From the NCBI GenBank assembly GCA_039027855.1, contig JBCCJI010000013.1, forward strand, positions 50,444 to 114,443: 64,000 bases of DNA. The letters are read 5' to 3'. The stretch comes from Thermohalobaculum sp039027855 (GTDB taxonomy: Bacteria; Pseudomonadota; Alphaproteobacteria; Rhodobacterales; Rhodobacteraceae). The position numbers were made by a program, and so were the translations under genes. Positions 16,128-24,472 of the stretch are shown here, one piece after another (the first letter of the stretch is position 1; each line of letters starts with the position of its first letter). The notes under the pieces are model-generated. The model had not been told where the DNA came from, made no database searches, and saw only the letters and a program-made list of their open reading frames with translations.

Positions 16128-16409
16128 TTAGCGCCAGAAGGCGAAGGGGATGACGGTGTGCGCCATGTGGTTCGCCTCGGCGACGATGCCGCGGCGCGGT
16201 GCGCGATGGGTCGAATGGAAGGCGTCCCAGCGCGGCCAAAGCCGCCCGGCGGCGGCGATGACGAGGCAGAAAGGGACGATCATCCAGTACATCGTCCGGT
16301 ACTCCTGCGCCTTGAGGCGCTTCAGCCGGACCGGGTCGATGTGACCGGTGAGCGACGCCACCTCGGTGCGCGCGGGCTCGACCCTTTCGCCCGTGGTTGT
16401 GTCCAGCAT
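16128..16409 (-). CDS. pufQ: PufQ-like protein
   Basis: A 93-aa protein with one hydrophobic segment (about residues 40-58). Its C-terminal pattern is G-x-x-x-E-A then a Pro-x-x-Phe ending (PRRGIVAEANHMAHTVIPFAF), which resembles the end of PufQ. PufQ stimulates bacteriochlorophyll synthesis in Rhodobacter, and the location between bchZ and pufB is the pufQ position. Sequence similarity is weak and the N-terminus is about 20 residues longer than in known PufQ, so the name rests largely on context. An AGGAGG site lies 5-6 nt before the ATG. Confidence 0.65.
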   Translation of the reverse strand: MLDTTTGERVEPARTEVASLTGHIDPVRLKRLKAQEYRTMYWMIVPFCLVIAAAGRLWPRWDAFHSTHRAPRRGIVAEANHMAHTVIPFAFWR

Positions 16410-16457
16410 TGCTGCCTCCTTGTTCCTCCCCGACAGGCGGGGATCAGCGTCCCGGGC

Positions 16458-17957
16458 TCAGCCAGGGATGGTTTCGGGCGCCGCCGCGTTGGCGCCGGGG
16501 ATCTCGGTCTCGTCATCCAAGTCGATGCCGGCGGCCTCTGCGACATCGGCGGGCGCCACCGCACCGCGTCCGGCCTCGCGCGCGGCCGCCTCGGCCCCAT
16601 CGCGCAGGCCCTTGGCGGCCGAGATGCGGGTCAACACCGGGATTGGCTGCAGCACGGTCTCGAGCAGTCGCTCGGCCGCGGCCTCCCATGGGATCTGGCG
16701 AAGAAGGCGCGTCGGCGAGGCCTCGATCTGATCGAGATTGGTGCCGAGCGGCAGGATGTTGAAGAGCGCATCGAACAGCGCGTTGCAGATCTCCTGCACG
16801 AGATAGGTGGCGCCGGCATAGCCCATGAAAGGCGTGCCGGTATGCCGCCGGATGATCGCGCCCGGGAAGCTCGCGGGGATATAGCGCGCGCGGTTGCCGG
16901 CCTCGGCCGCATAGATCCGTTCGTTGGTGGAACCGAACAGGATGAGCGGTGTGTTCTCGTGCACCGCCTTGCGGATCGTCTCGTTATCGGTCTTGGTGCC
17001 GGCCGTGCGGCTGTAGGCAAAGTGACAGGGCAGGCCCAGGTCGCTTTCGAGATAATGGCGGACGCCGCGGGCATAGGTTTCGCCGGCCGCGATGCCAAAG
17101 CTCGCGGTGGCGTAGAAATCCTGCGTGACCGAACGCCAGAGATCCCAGAGCGGCTTAATCGTGGTGTGCTTCTCACGCTCGATAAAGGGCGCGGGATCAA
17201 GGCCCAGCAACTCACCCATCTTGGTGAGGAAGCGCGTCGTCGAGGTGAGACCGATGGGCGCCTGCAGATAGGGCTTGTCCAGCGCCTCGCAGAGGCCGCG
17301 GCCGAACTCGCGATACATGCAGACATTCACGTCCGCATCGCCGAGGCGCGGGACGTCGGCGAGGTGGATCCCCATGGGGAACACCATGTTGACCTCGGCC
17401 CCTAGGCCCTCGATCAGGCGGCGGATCTCGGCCGTGTCGGAGGGCTGGTTGAAGACGCCGTAGATCGGGCCGATGATGTTGACGCGCGGCTTGGCATCCT
17501 CCGCCCGCTTACGCGGCTTCGGCGGCTTGCCGTTCTTCATGCCAAACTCGGTCCAGAGCCAGGTGAGCGCGCGGTCGGCCGCCTGCCACTGATCCTCGTC
17601 GATGGTGCGGGGCAGGAAGCGGCGGACGCCGGTGCCCTCGGGCGTCACGCCGCCGCCGATCATCTCGGCGATGGAGCCGGTGACGACGACCGAGGGCTCG
17701 TCGGTGTTGAGCGTGCCCCAGGCGCGCTTCATCGCGCCCTCGGTCCCATCCTTGGAGAGCTCGTCCTCGGCGAGGCCGGTGACGACGATGGGCAGCTCAT
17801 GGGGCGGCAGCGCGTCGGTGTAGTGCAGCACCGAGGTGACAGGCAGGTTCTCGCAGCCCACCGGGCCGTCGATGATCACCTGCAGCCCCTTGACCGCGGT
17901 GAACACGTAGACAGCGCCCCAATAGCCGCCGGCACGGTCATGGTCGAGGATCAGCAT
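16458..17957 (-). CDS. bchZ: Chlorophyllide a reductase subunit Z
   Basis: Catalytic subunit of chlorophyllide a oxidoreductase, nitrogenase-like, paired with BchY and reduced by BchX. The product is 499 aa. The start MLILDHDRAGGYWGAVY with a GGAGGGC site was preferred to an upstream open extension that overlaps bchY. The conserved GPVGCENLPVTSVLHYTD segment holds a cluster-ligand Cys. The last 60 residues are an Ala/Glu-rich tail. It follows bchY after 43 nt. Confidence 0.95.
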   Translation of the reverse strand: MLILDHDRAGGYWGAVYVFTAVKGLQVIIDGPVGCENLPVTSVLHYTDALPPHELPIVVTGLAEDELSKDGTEGAMKRAWGTLNTDEPSVVVTGSIAEMIGGGVTPEGTGVRRFLPRTIDEDQWQAADRALTWLWTEFGMKNGKPPKPRKRAEDAKPRVNIIGPIYGVFNQPSDTAEIRRLIEGLGAEVNMVFPMGIHLADVPRLGDADVNVCMYREFGRGLCEALDKPYLQAPIGLTSTTRFLTKMGELLGLDPAPFIEREKHTTIKPLWDLWRSVTQDFYATASFGIAAGETYARGVRHYLESDLGLPCHFAYSRTAGTKTDNETIRKAVHENTPLILFGSTNERIYAAEAGNRARYIPASFPGAIIRRHTGTPFMGYAGATYLVQEICNALFDALFNILPLGTNLDQIEASPTRLLRQIPWEAAAERLLETVLQPIPVLTRISAAKGLRDGAEAAAREAGRGAVAPADVAEAAGIDLDDETEIPGANAAAPETIPG

Positions 17958-18000
17958 GGCTGCCCTCCGTGGGTCGCGGAGCGTGTAGTGCGAGGAGCGG

Positions 18001-19632
18001 TCATGTGCCCATCTCCTCCTCGATGCCCTGGCGGGCGCGCATCCGCTCCAGCTGGCGGGCGAATTTCTTGCGGAAGTCCGGGCGGTCCTTTGGGATCTCG
18101 GACCACGTACCCGCGGCATGCCCCTCGCCCACACCCTCGAAAAAGGCGCGCATCGCATCCATCCGCGCCTTGCCGGCGATGGCGGAGGCGACGACGCCCG
18201 CAAGGCCGGCGGGGCCCATCGGGCCCATCAGCGGCCGGGCCGAGATGAGGTTGGTGAAGTAAAGCGCCGGAATTGCACGCTCTTTGGCGTGTTGTACGAC
18301 CGGCGTGGTCCCGATGGCGAGATCGGGCTCGAAACAGTCGACCGCCGCGATGTCGGTCTCGAGGCTGGCGCGGTACTCCACATGCGCGCCATGGGCCTCC
18401 AGCCAGGCGGCATCGGCCTCGGACCACGGGGTTTTGGGGCAGGCCGTGCCGACATAGCGCAGATCGGCGCCGGCCTCGATGAGGAGGCGCGCGACCAGCA
18501 GTTCGGAACCCTCATAGCCCGAGAGCGTGATGCGGCCCGAGACCGGCGCCTTGGCGAGCGCCGCGCGGGTCATCGCCACCGCGGTGTCACGCGCCGCGTC
18601 GATGGTGACGCGCTTGATCCCGCAGGCGGTGCCGATCGCCTCCAGCCAGGACGCCGTACCCTCGGCACCCACCGGCGCCGAGCCGATGACGGGCCGCCCG
18701 GCGCGCTGGAACACGCGCACCGAGGCCGCGTAATGCGGGTGGATCGCAGCAACCGCGGCGCAGTCGAGCGCGGCATAGAGCTCGCGCCACTCCCGCGTCG
18801 GCACCACCGGCCCGGCAGCGAGGCCGAGGGGCGCCAGCAACTGCGCGAGCGCGATCGGATCGGCCGGGAACATCTCACCGAGGAGCGTGACCGTCGGCAG
18901 GCCAGCACGGTTCGACGGCGCCTGCACCGGGCCCGAGGCGACCTCGCCCGCCGCATAACCCAGCATCGCGCCGGCCAGTACGTCCTTGGCCTCGGCATGG
19001 GTCGGCACGCCGAAGCCCGGCACGTCGATGCCGACGACGCGCACGCCGTTCACTTCCTTGGGCAACAGGCGCAGCGGCACGCCCGAGGCGGTCGGCACGC
19101 AGAGGTTCGTCACCACGATGGTGTCGTAGCGTTCCGGGTCGGCCATCTTGATGACCGCCTCGCGGATATCCTCGTACAGTTTACCCGTGACCAGCGTCTC
19201 GCTGGAGAAGGGCACATAACCGACCGAGCGGCGGGCACCGTAAAAGCGCGAGGTGAAGGACAGCCCGTAGACGCAGCAGGCGGAACCGGAAAGGATGGTC
19301 GCCGTGCGCCGCATCCGCAGACCCACACGCAGCGAGCCGAAGGCCGGGCACATGCTTTGCGGCTGATCATGCGGTCCCTTGGGATAGTCGGCGGCGAACT
19401 GCTCCAGGATATCGCCCGCGCCATTGGCCTCGGCCGCCGCGCGCATCTGCTCTCCGGGCGCATGGCAGCCGCCTTCAGCGGGCGGCTGTGTTCCGCCACC
19501 AACGAGGACCGGCGCGGGCGTCAGGTCGCGCTGCGGGCTGAGTGGCGCCGTGCCCGCGGCGTCGTAGACCACCTCCTCGGTGGTCTCGCCATGTCCGGTC
19601 CTATCTCCGGTCCTGGGGCTCAGGTCATCCAT
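18001..19632 (-). CDS. bchY: Chlorophyllide a reductase subunit Y
   Basis: Second catalytic subunit of chlorophyllide a oxidoreductase. The 543-aa protein contains the Cys positions expected for the 4Fe-4S cluster in SMCPAFGSL, GSACCVYG and TNLCVPTASG. About 90 residues precede the first of these, and this N-terminal part is less conserved and slightly long for the family. The gene lies 3 nt after bchX, consistent with a bchCXYZ operon. Confidence 0.95.
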   Translation of the reverse strand: MDDLSPRTGDRTGHGETTEEVVYDAAGTAPLSPQRDLTPAPVLVGGGTQPPAEGGCHAPGEQMRAAAEANGAGDILEQFAADYPKGPHDQPQSMCPAFGSLRVGLRMRRTATILSGSACCVYGLSFTSRFYGARRSVGYVPFSSETLVTGKLYEDIREAVIKMADPERYDTIVVTNLCVPTASGVPLRLLPKEVNGVRVVGIDVPGFGVPTHAEAKDVLAGAMLGYAAGEVASGPVQAPSNRAGLPTVTLLGEMFPADPIALAQLLAPLGLAAGPVVPTREWRELYAALDCAAVAAIHPHYAASVRVFQRAGRPVIGSAPVGAEGTASWLEAIGTACGIKRVTIDAARDTAVAMTRAALAKAPVSGRITLSGYEGSELLVARLLIEAGADLRYVGTACPKTPWSEADAAWLEAHGAHVEYRASLETDIAAVDCFEPDLAIGTTPVVQHAKERAIPALYFTNLISARPLMGPMGPAGLAGVVASAIAGKARMDAMRAFFEGVGEGHAAGTWSEIPKDRPDFRKKFARQLERMRARQGIEEEMGT

Positions 19633-19635
19633 CGA

Positions 19636-20691
19636 TCAGACCTCGTCGTAGACGACTTCGAGCGAGGGCTTGGGCGCATAGTCGGCGCCGCACATATCGG
19701 CGAGTGTCGCCGGCTGCATCTCGAAATGCGCGCCGGTGTCCTTGGCCTTGAAGAGCGCCAGCAAACCATCATGGGAGAGCGGCGTGGCATGCACCGGCGG
19801 CGCCTCGGCCGCGTTCATGCCAAGCTCCTCGAACAGCGGTGCCCATTCGCTGCCGGGTTTGCCGACGATCTGGTAATTGGCCGATTTGCGGCGAATATCC
19901 TCGTTCGCGGGGATCGCGGCGAGGACGGGGATGCCGACCGCCTCGGCAAAGGCATGCGCCTCGCCGGTGCCGTCATCCTTGTTCACCACGAGGCCCGCGA
20001 CACCGACATTGCCGCCCAGCTTGCGGAAATAGTCGACCGCCGAGCAGACGTTGTTGGCGACGTAGAGGCTTTGCAGGTCGTTGGAGCCGACGACGATGAC
20101 CTTCTGGCACATGTCGCGGGCAATCGGCAGGCCGAAGCCGCCGCAGACCACGTCTCCGAGGAAATCGAGCAGGACGTAGTCGAAATCCCAGTCGTGAAAG
20201 CCCAGCTTCTCCAGCGTCTCGAAGCCGTGGATGATGCCGCGACCGCCACAGCCGCGACCGACCTCGGGCCCGCCGAGCTCCATGGCGAAGACACCGTCGC
20301 GCATGAAGCAGACGTCGGAGACCTGTATCTCCTCGCCGGCCAGCTTCTTCTTGGTCGAGGTCTCGATGATCGTGGGGCAGGCATGCCCTTCGAACAGCAG
20401 GCTGGTGGTGTCGCTTTTCGGGTCGCAGCCGATCAGCAGCACGCGCTTGCCCTGTTGGGCCATCATGTAGCTGAGGTTGGACAGGGTAAAGGACTTGCCG
20501 ATGCCGCCTTTGCCATAGATCGCAATGACCTGGCATTCGCGCTTCACCTCGCCCGCGACGGGAGCGGGCGGCTCTTCGGCTGCTTCCGCGCGCAGCGCCT
20601 CGGTCATCTCGGCAAAGGAGCGGGACTCGATCTCGCCGCCCCCAGCATCGCGGATGGCTTCCCTGGGCGCGCCGTCGGCCGGTGCAGTCAT
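19636..20691 (-). CDS. bchX: Chlorophyllide a reductase iron protein BchX
   Basis: NifH-like ATPase that delivers electrons to BchY-BchZ. The 351-aa protein has the Walker A motif GKGGIGKSFT near residues 60-69 and cluster Cys in GRGCGGRG and GDVVCGGFG. A 50-residue N-terminal extension is normal for BchX and distinguishes it from BchL. Its ATG overlaps the bchC stop by 4 nt. Confidence 0.96.
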   Translation of the reverse strand: MTAPADGAPREAIRDAGGGEIESRSFAEMTEALRAEAAEEPPAPVAGEVKRECQVIAIYGKGGIGKSFTLSNLSYMMAQQGKRVLLIGCDPKSDTTSLLFEGHACPTIIETSTKKKLAGEEIQVSDVCFMRDGVFAMELGGPEVGRGCGGRGIIHGFETLEKLGFHDWDFDYVLLDFLGDVVCGGFGLPIARDMCQKVIVVGSNDLQSLYVANNVCSAVDYFRKLGGNVGVAGLVVNKDDGTGEAHAFAEAVGIPVLAAIPANEDIRRKSANYQIVGKPGSEWAPLFEELGMNAAEAPPVHATPLSHDGLLALFKAKDTGAHFEMQPATLADMCGADYAPKPSLEVVYDEV

Positions 20692-21641
20692 GAGGCTCTC
20701 CAGTCGATTGTCATCTTGAGACAGGACGGGTCGTCGAAAGCGGTGCGGTAGGCGCGCGCGGCATCGGCGGCCGGGGCGCTATGCGTGATCAGACCGTCGA
20801 GGCGGAGGCGGCCGTCCGACGCCATCGCAGTCACGGCGGCGAGATCGGCCGGCGTGAATTCAGCCGAGATGCGGAGCCGCGCCTCGGCGATGAAGGCCGG
20901 GGGGAAGGCGAAGCTGACCGGCTTGGCGTAGAAGCCCGCGAGCACGATCTCCCCACCCTTGGCGAGGCGCGAGACCGCCATGTCGACGGCCGCATCGGCG
21001 CCCGAGGCATCGAGCACGCGGGCAAGTCCCTTAAGGCTGCCCTCGCCCGGACCCTCGACCGTGTAGCCGAGGGCACCCGCGCGGCGTGCGGCCACGATCT
21101 CATGCACGACGGGCGCGCCGCCAAGCGCCACCGAAAGGCGCGCGATCAAACGGCCGAGCACGCCATGGCCGATGATCAGATCAGGCAGCGCCAGCGCGCC
21201 GCGGTCATGCAGCGCGTGATAGGCGGTGGCGGCGAGCGCGATCAGCACCGCATCATCGCCGAGCGCCGCATCCACCGGCACGACACGGGCGGCCGGCACG
21301 ACGAGCTGCGAGGCAGTGGCCCCGAAAAGCCCCCTGACCGGGCCGAAACAGCGCGCACCGGGGACGAAAACGGTCGCCCCCTCGGCGAGACCGCCGCCGG
21401 CACGGCTGACGCGGCCCACGCTCTCGTAGCCCGGGACAAGCGGATACCCCATGCCGGGGAACGGCGGCATCTCACCGGTGACCAACAGTTTTTCGGTACC
21501 TGTGGAGATGCCAGAGACCGCAATGTCGACCACCACGTCATCGGGACCCGGCGCATCGAGAGCCAGGTGATCGAGCCCAATGGACCCCGGCGCATCGAGC
21601 ACCACGGCCAGAGCCTTCGCGTTTTCCCGATGGGTCGTCAC
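20688..21641 (-). CDS. bchC: Bacteriochlorophyllide dehydrogenase BchC
   Basis: NAD-dependent medium-chain dehydrogenase oxidising the C3 hydroxyethyl group to acetyl in bacteriochlorophyllide. The product is 317 aa. Family features are SGISTGTEKLLVTGEMPPFPGMGYPLVPGYE and a Rossmann-type LIIGHGVLGR. The frame extends to an ATG at 21695, but the GTG at 21641 has GGAGGA 6 nt upstream and gives the usual length. As first gene of the bchCXYZ-puf transcript it follows the PpsR-type site at 21780-21797. Confidence 0.93.
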   Translation of the reverse strand: MTTHRENAKALAVVLDAPGSIGLDHLALDAPGPDDVVVDIAVSGISTGTEKLLVTGEMPPFPGMGYPLVPGYESVGRVSRAGGGLAEGATVFVPGARCFGPVRGLFGATASQLVVPAARVVPVDAALGDDAVLIALAATAYHALHDRGALALPDLIIGHGVLGRLIARLSVALGGAPVVHEIVAARRAGALGYTVEGPGEGSLKGLARVLDASGADAAVDMAVSRLAKGGEIVLAGFYAKPVSFAFPPAFIAEARLRISAEFTPADLAAVTAMASDGRLRLDGLITHSAPAADAARAYRTAFDDPSCLKMTIDWRAS

Positions 21642-21779
21642 CGTGCTTCCTCCAGCGGCCCGCTTCTCTGCGGTCCCGAAGTCGACCCCGGCCAAGGCTG
21701 GTTCAGGACTTGCAGTGAGGACGCCTCGGGGGACGTCACTGGGAGCCTGACACCGCCTGACACTGGGCGCTTCGTTATG

Positions 21780-21811
21780 TGTCAGTCTAACTAGACACTC
21801 GCTATCGTCAA
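21780..21811 (-). promoter_or_regulatory. bchC promoter with PpsR/CrtJ-type site
   Basis: The palindrome TGTCAGTCTAACTAGACA (21780-21797) fits the PpsR/CrtJ consensus TGT-N12-ACA exactly. On the minus strand a -35-like TTGACG (21811-21806) and a -10-like TAGACT (21789-21784), 16 nt apart, place the palindrome over the -10 region, as expected for repression under oxygen. The start of bchC is about 140 nt downstream. Confidence 0.8.
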
Positions 21812-21886
21812 GCCGGCATTACTCAGAAGACCCGCAGGTCTGTCATTTCCACGAGTCGAATTCGATACGAATCGAGGGGGGTCCGC

Positions 21887-23317
21887 TCAGGCCTCGGCAA
21901 TGAGCAAGCCAGTCAGCAACGGTTGCGAGATCCTGCGCCTTCGCACCCTTCGGAAGCCTGCCTTTCGAGCCAATGCGGCAAGCTCTTGCGGGCTGCGAAT
22001 GCGCCCCGACCCCATGGCGTGCAGGTAGAGCGCGAAGTACGCCCCCACCTGCCGTGCACCCGGCAGTCGGGCCATTGGCTCGGCGATCACCAGGCGCCCA
22101 CCGGGTGCGAGCGCCTGGCGCGCACGATCGAGGATGGCCACCGCGAAATCATCGTCGTGGTCATAGAGAACGCGGATCAGGCTCACCCAATCGGCGCCCC
22201 CCTCCTCCGCAAAGGGCGGCGCATCGCGGAAGAAATCGCCCCCCGAGATGCGCACCCGGCCTTCGAGACCGGCCGCGCCTAGTCGCGCACGCGCACGCTC
22301 CGCCACGGCCGGCAGGTCTACCAGCGCGAGATCCAGCGTTTTGGTGCGCCGCGCCGCCGCCTCGACGAAAGCGCCCTCGCCGCCGCCGATATCGATCAGC
22401 CGGCGCATGCGCGGCAAGGGCAGTCGGTCGAGCACCTGATCGGCGATGAAGGCCTGACTGGCCGCCATCAGCGCCGAATAGTCGGCCACCGCTTCGGGCC
22501 CGAAATCCTGCGCGAGGCGGCCGGCGGCACCCGGATCGCGGGCATAAGCCCAGAAGCGGCCGATCTCGGGCTCAGCGCCCTGCCCGGTCCGGCCGGTGGC
22601 CAGCAGGGTCACGGGGGCTGCGACATCGCGGTACAGCATGTCGTGGTGACGGATCATCGCGACGGCGCCTGGATTGGCCTTGAGCGCGGCACCGAGGCGA
22701 GAGGGCATCCAAAGCGGGCGGCCAGCGCCATCGGTGCCGACACGCTCGAGCAGGTCGATCGCCTCCGCCGCTTCGAGCAATCGGGCGGCGGCGGCCTCAC
22801 CGAGAACGGTACCGGCCGCGATCTCGGCGGCACCAGCGGGGGCCTTCTCGAGACGGCTGATGAGATCAAGTTCGACAACGGCCGCGAGCACCTGGCTGTA
22901 GACAAAACCGGCCGTCAGATCGAACAGACGGCGCGCATCGGCCGCCGCAACCGGGCGGGTCAGCGCAAAGCGCGTGGCGCGCGCCTGGAAGACCGGGTCG
23001 GCGACGATGCGGTTCCGCCATGACGCCCAGGCGGCGCGCAGGCGGGTGATGAACGGGAGACGCCCGGGGGGTGCGTATAGCCCCCCGGGCGCCTCTGGCT
23101 GCGATGCCGTCGCGGGTTCTGCAGGGGGGACCGCCCCGCGCCCGGCATCGTCACGCCGCCCCCTCCGGGGACCGGTATCGGCGCCGTCGAGGGCACCGTG
23201 TTCGCTTACCGCGGCCGTCTCGACCGCCGTCTCGACCGCTGGCTCAACCGCCGTCTCGACCGCTGGCGGCTCTGGGGCGCGCTCCCGCGTCGCCACCTCA
23301 TGCTCGCCGTCCGGCAT
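21887..23317 (-). CDS. crtF: Hydroxyneurosporene O-methyltransferase CrtF
   Basis: SAM-dependent methyltransferase adding the 1-methoxy group in the spheroidene pathway. The 476-aa protein has an O-methyltransferase domain with IDIGGGEGAFVEAAARR as the SAM loop near residue 310. The first 90 or so residues are not family-like. They include a run of AVET/TAVE repeats (about residues 19-33) and Gly/Pro-rich sequence, making the protein about 80 residues longer than Rhodobacter CrtF. It starts 3 nt after crtE. Confidence 0.94.
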   Translation of the reverse strand: MPDGEHEVATRERAPEPPAVETAVEPAVETAVETAAVSEHGALDGADTGPRRGRRDDAGRGAVPPAEPATASQPEAPGGLYAPPGRLPFITRLRAAWASWRNRIVADPVFQARATRFALTRPVAAADARRLFDLTAGFVYSQVLAAVVELDLISRLEKAPAGAAEIAAGTVLGEAAAARLLEAAEAIDLLERVGTDGAGRPLWMPSRLGAALKANPGAVAMIRHHDMLYRDVAAPVTLLATGRTGQGAEPEIGRFWAYARDPGAAGRLAQDFGPEAVADYSALMAASQAFIADQVLDRLPLPRMRRLIDIGGGEGAFVEAAARRTKTLDLALVDLPAVAERARARLGAAGLEGRVRISGGDFFRDAPPFAEEGGADWVSLIRVLYDHDDDFAVAILDRARQALAPGGRLVIAEPMARLPGARQVGAYFALYLHAMGSGRIRSPQELAALARKAGFRRVRRRRISQPLLTGLLIAEA

Positions 23318-23320
23318 GGT

Positions 23321-24190
23321 CTACTCGACCAGCGCGGCCATCGCGGGCGGCACCAGCCGTTTCGCCTCCGAGCGCACGAGCGCCTCCAGCAGCGGGCGGC
23401 CCGGGCATTCCGGGATCGCGGCCACCGCGGCGCTGACCAAGCCATCGAGCCGGGCCTTGGCGCCCTGGGCGCCGAGGCTCGACACCGCACTCGGTCGGCC
23501 ATGCGTGTCATCCTGCCCGACCGGTTTGCCGAGGGCCGCGGCATCGCCGAGCGCATCGCGCAGGTCGTCGGCCACCTGATAGGCCTCGCCCAACCGCTCA
23601 CCGAGCGGCATCCAATGGGCGGGTCCCTCGCCAGCCGCTGCGGCGCCCGCCGCGCAGGCCGCGACGAACAGCGCACCGGTCTTGGCCCGCTGATAGGCGA
23701 CGAGGTCGATGGCGGGCTCGCTCTCCCAGGCCTGCCCGGCGCAGATGCCGCCCGGCATGCCGGTCGCGCGGCCGAGAATCGAGACCAGACGCCCCAGCAC
23801 CCGGCCATCGCGCGCGCCCTCGCGCCCGAGCGTTTCGAAGGCGAGGACGATCAAGGCATCGCCGGTAAGCACGGCCAGCGGCTCCCCAAAGCTCGCGTGG
23901 ACCGACGGTTTGCCCCGCCGCGTTCCAGCATCGTCGAAACATGGCAGGTCGTCATGCACGAGGCTGGCACAATGCATCAGCTCGATCGCCACGGCGGCCG
24001 CATCCGAGGCGGCGGGGTCCGGCTCGCCACAAGCGCGCGCCACGGCAAGGCAGAGCCGCGCACGCACCCGCGCCCCGCCCGGGAACACGGCATGGCGCAG
24101 CGCGTCGGCGAGAAGCGGCGGCGCCCCCGGCGCCTCGGCATGCGCGATCGCGCGGTCGAGCGCGGCCTCGATGCGGGAACCTTCGTCCAT
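23321..24190 (-). CDS. crtE: Geranylgeranyl diphosphate synthase CrtE
   Basis: Prenyltransferase making geranylgeranyl diphosphate for carotenoids and the bacteriochlorophyll tail. The 289-aa product has the first Asp-rich motif in VHDDLPCFDD and the second in YQVADDLRDALGD. The frame runs on to 24292, but the ATG at 24190 has a GGGAGG site and lies just downstream of a good promoter. It is the first gene of crtE-crtF. Confidence 0.95.
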   Translation of the reverse strand: MDEGSRIEAALDRAIAHAEAPGAPPLLADALRHAVFPGGARVRARLCLAVARACGEPDPAASDAAAVAIELMHCASLVHDDLPCFDDAGTRRGKPSVHASFGEPLAVLTGDALIVLAFETLGREGARDGRVLGRLVSILGRATGMPGGICAGQAWESEPAIDLVAYQRAKTGALFVAACAAGAAAAGEGPAHWMPLGERLGEAYQVADDLRDALGDAAALGKPVGQDDTHGRPSAVSSLGAQGAKARLDGLVSAAVAAIPECPGRPLLEALVRSEAKRLVPPAMAALVE

Positions 24191-24238
24191 CTGCCGCCTC
24201 CCTGCAGTGCCCTGCGCCTGGATCGGTTGCGAAGCGTC

Positions 24239-24285
24239 ATCATAAACTGACGCTGCTTGCTGTCTAGTTTGACTGACACTATCAT
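24239..24285. promoter_or_regulatory. Divergent crtE/crtD promoter with one shared PpsR/CrtJ-type site
   Basis: The palindrome TGTCTAGTTTGACTGACA (24261-24278) fits TGT-N12-ACA. Leftward, TAGACA (24266-24261) and TATGAT (24244-24239), 16 nt apart, form a promoter for crtE. Rightward, TTGCTG (24257-24262) and TATCAT (24280-24285), 17 nt apart, form one for crtD. The palindrome overlaps the leftward -35 and fills the rightward spacer. Reverse-complemented, the bchC site differs from it at one position. Confidence 0.82.
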
Positions 24286-24472
24286 CGAACATCGACGCCT
24301 GACAATCCGAAAGGTGCGAGCACGAGAGCGATGCGGCGCTGGGAGGTGCCTCCGCCGCGCGGCTACCGGAGCGTCGCGGGGACAGGCAGCGTCACGGGCG
24401 CGTGGCAGTCACAATGTCGAGGCAAGAGCCGATGGCCCATACCGGGCAGTACAACCCCACCCTAGCAGCCCG

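Noticed and set aside
18118..20751. 877-codon plus-strand open frame over bchY and bchX
   Set aside because: It is the antisense shadow of two certain genes in a GC-rich genome; the translation is Arg/Gly/His-rich without any family pattern.
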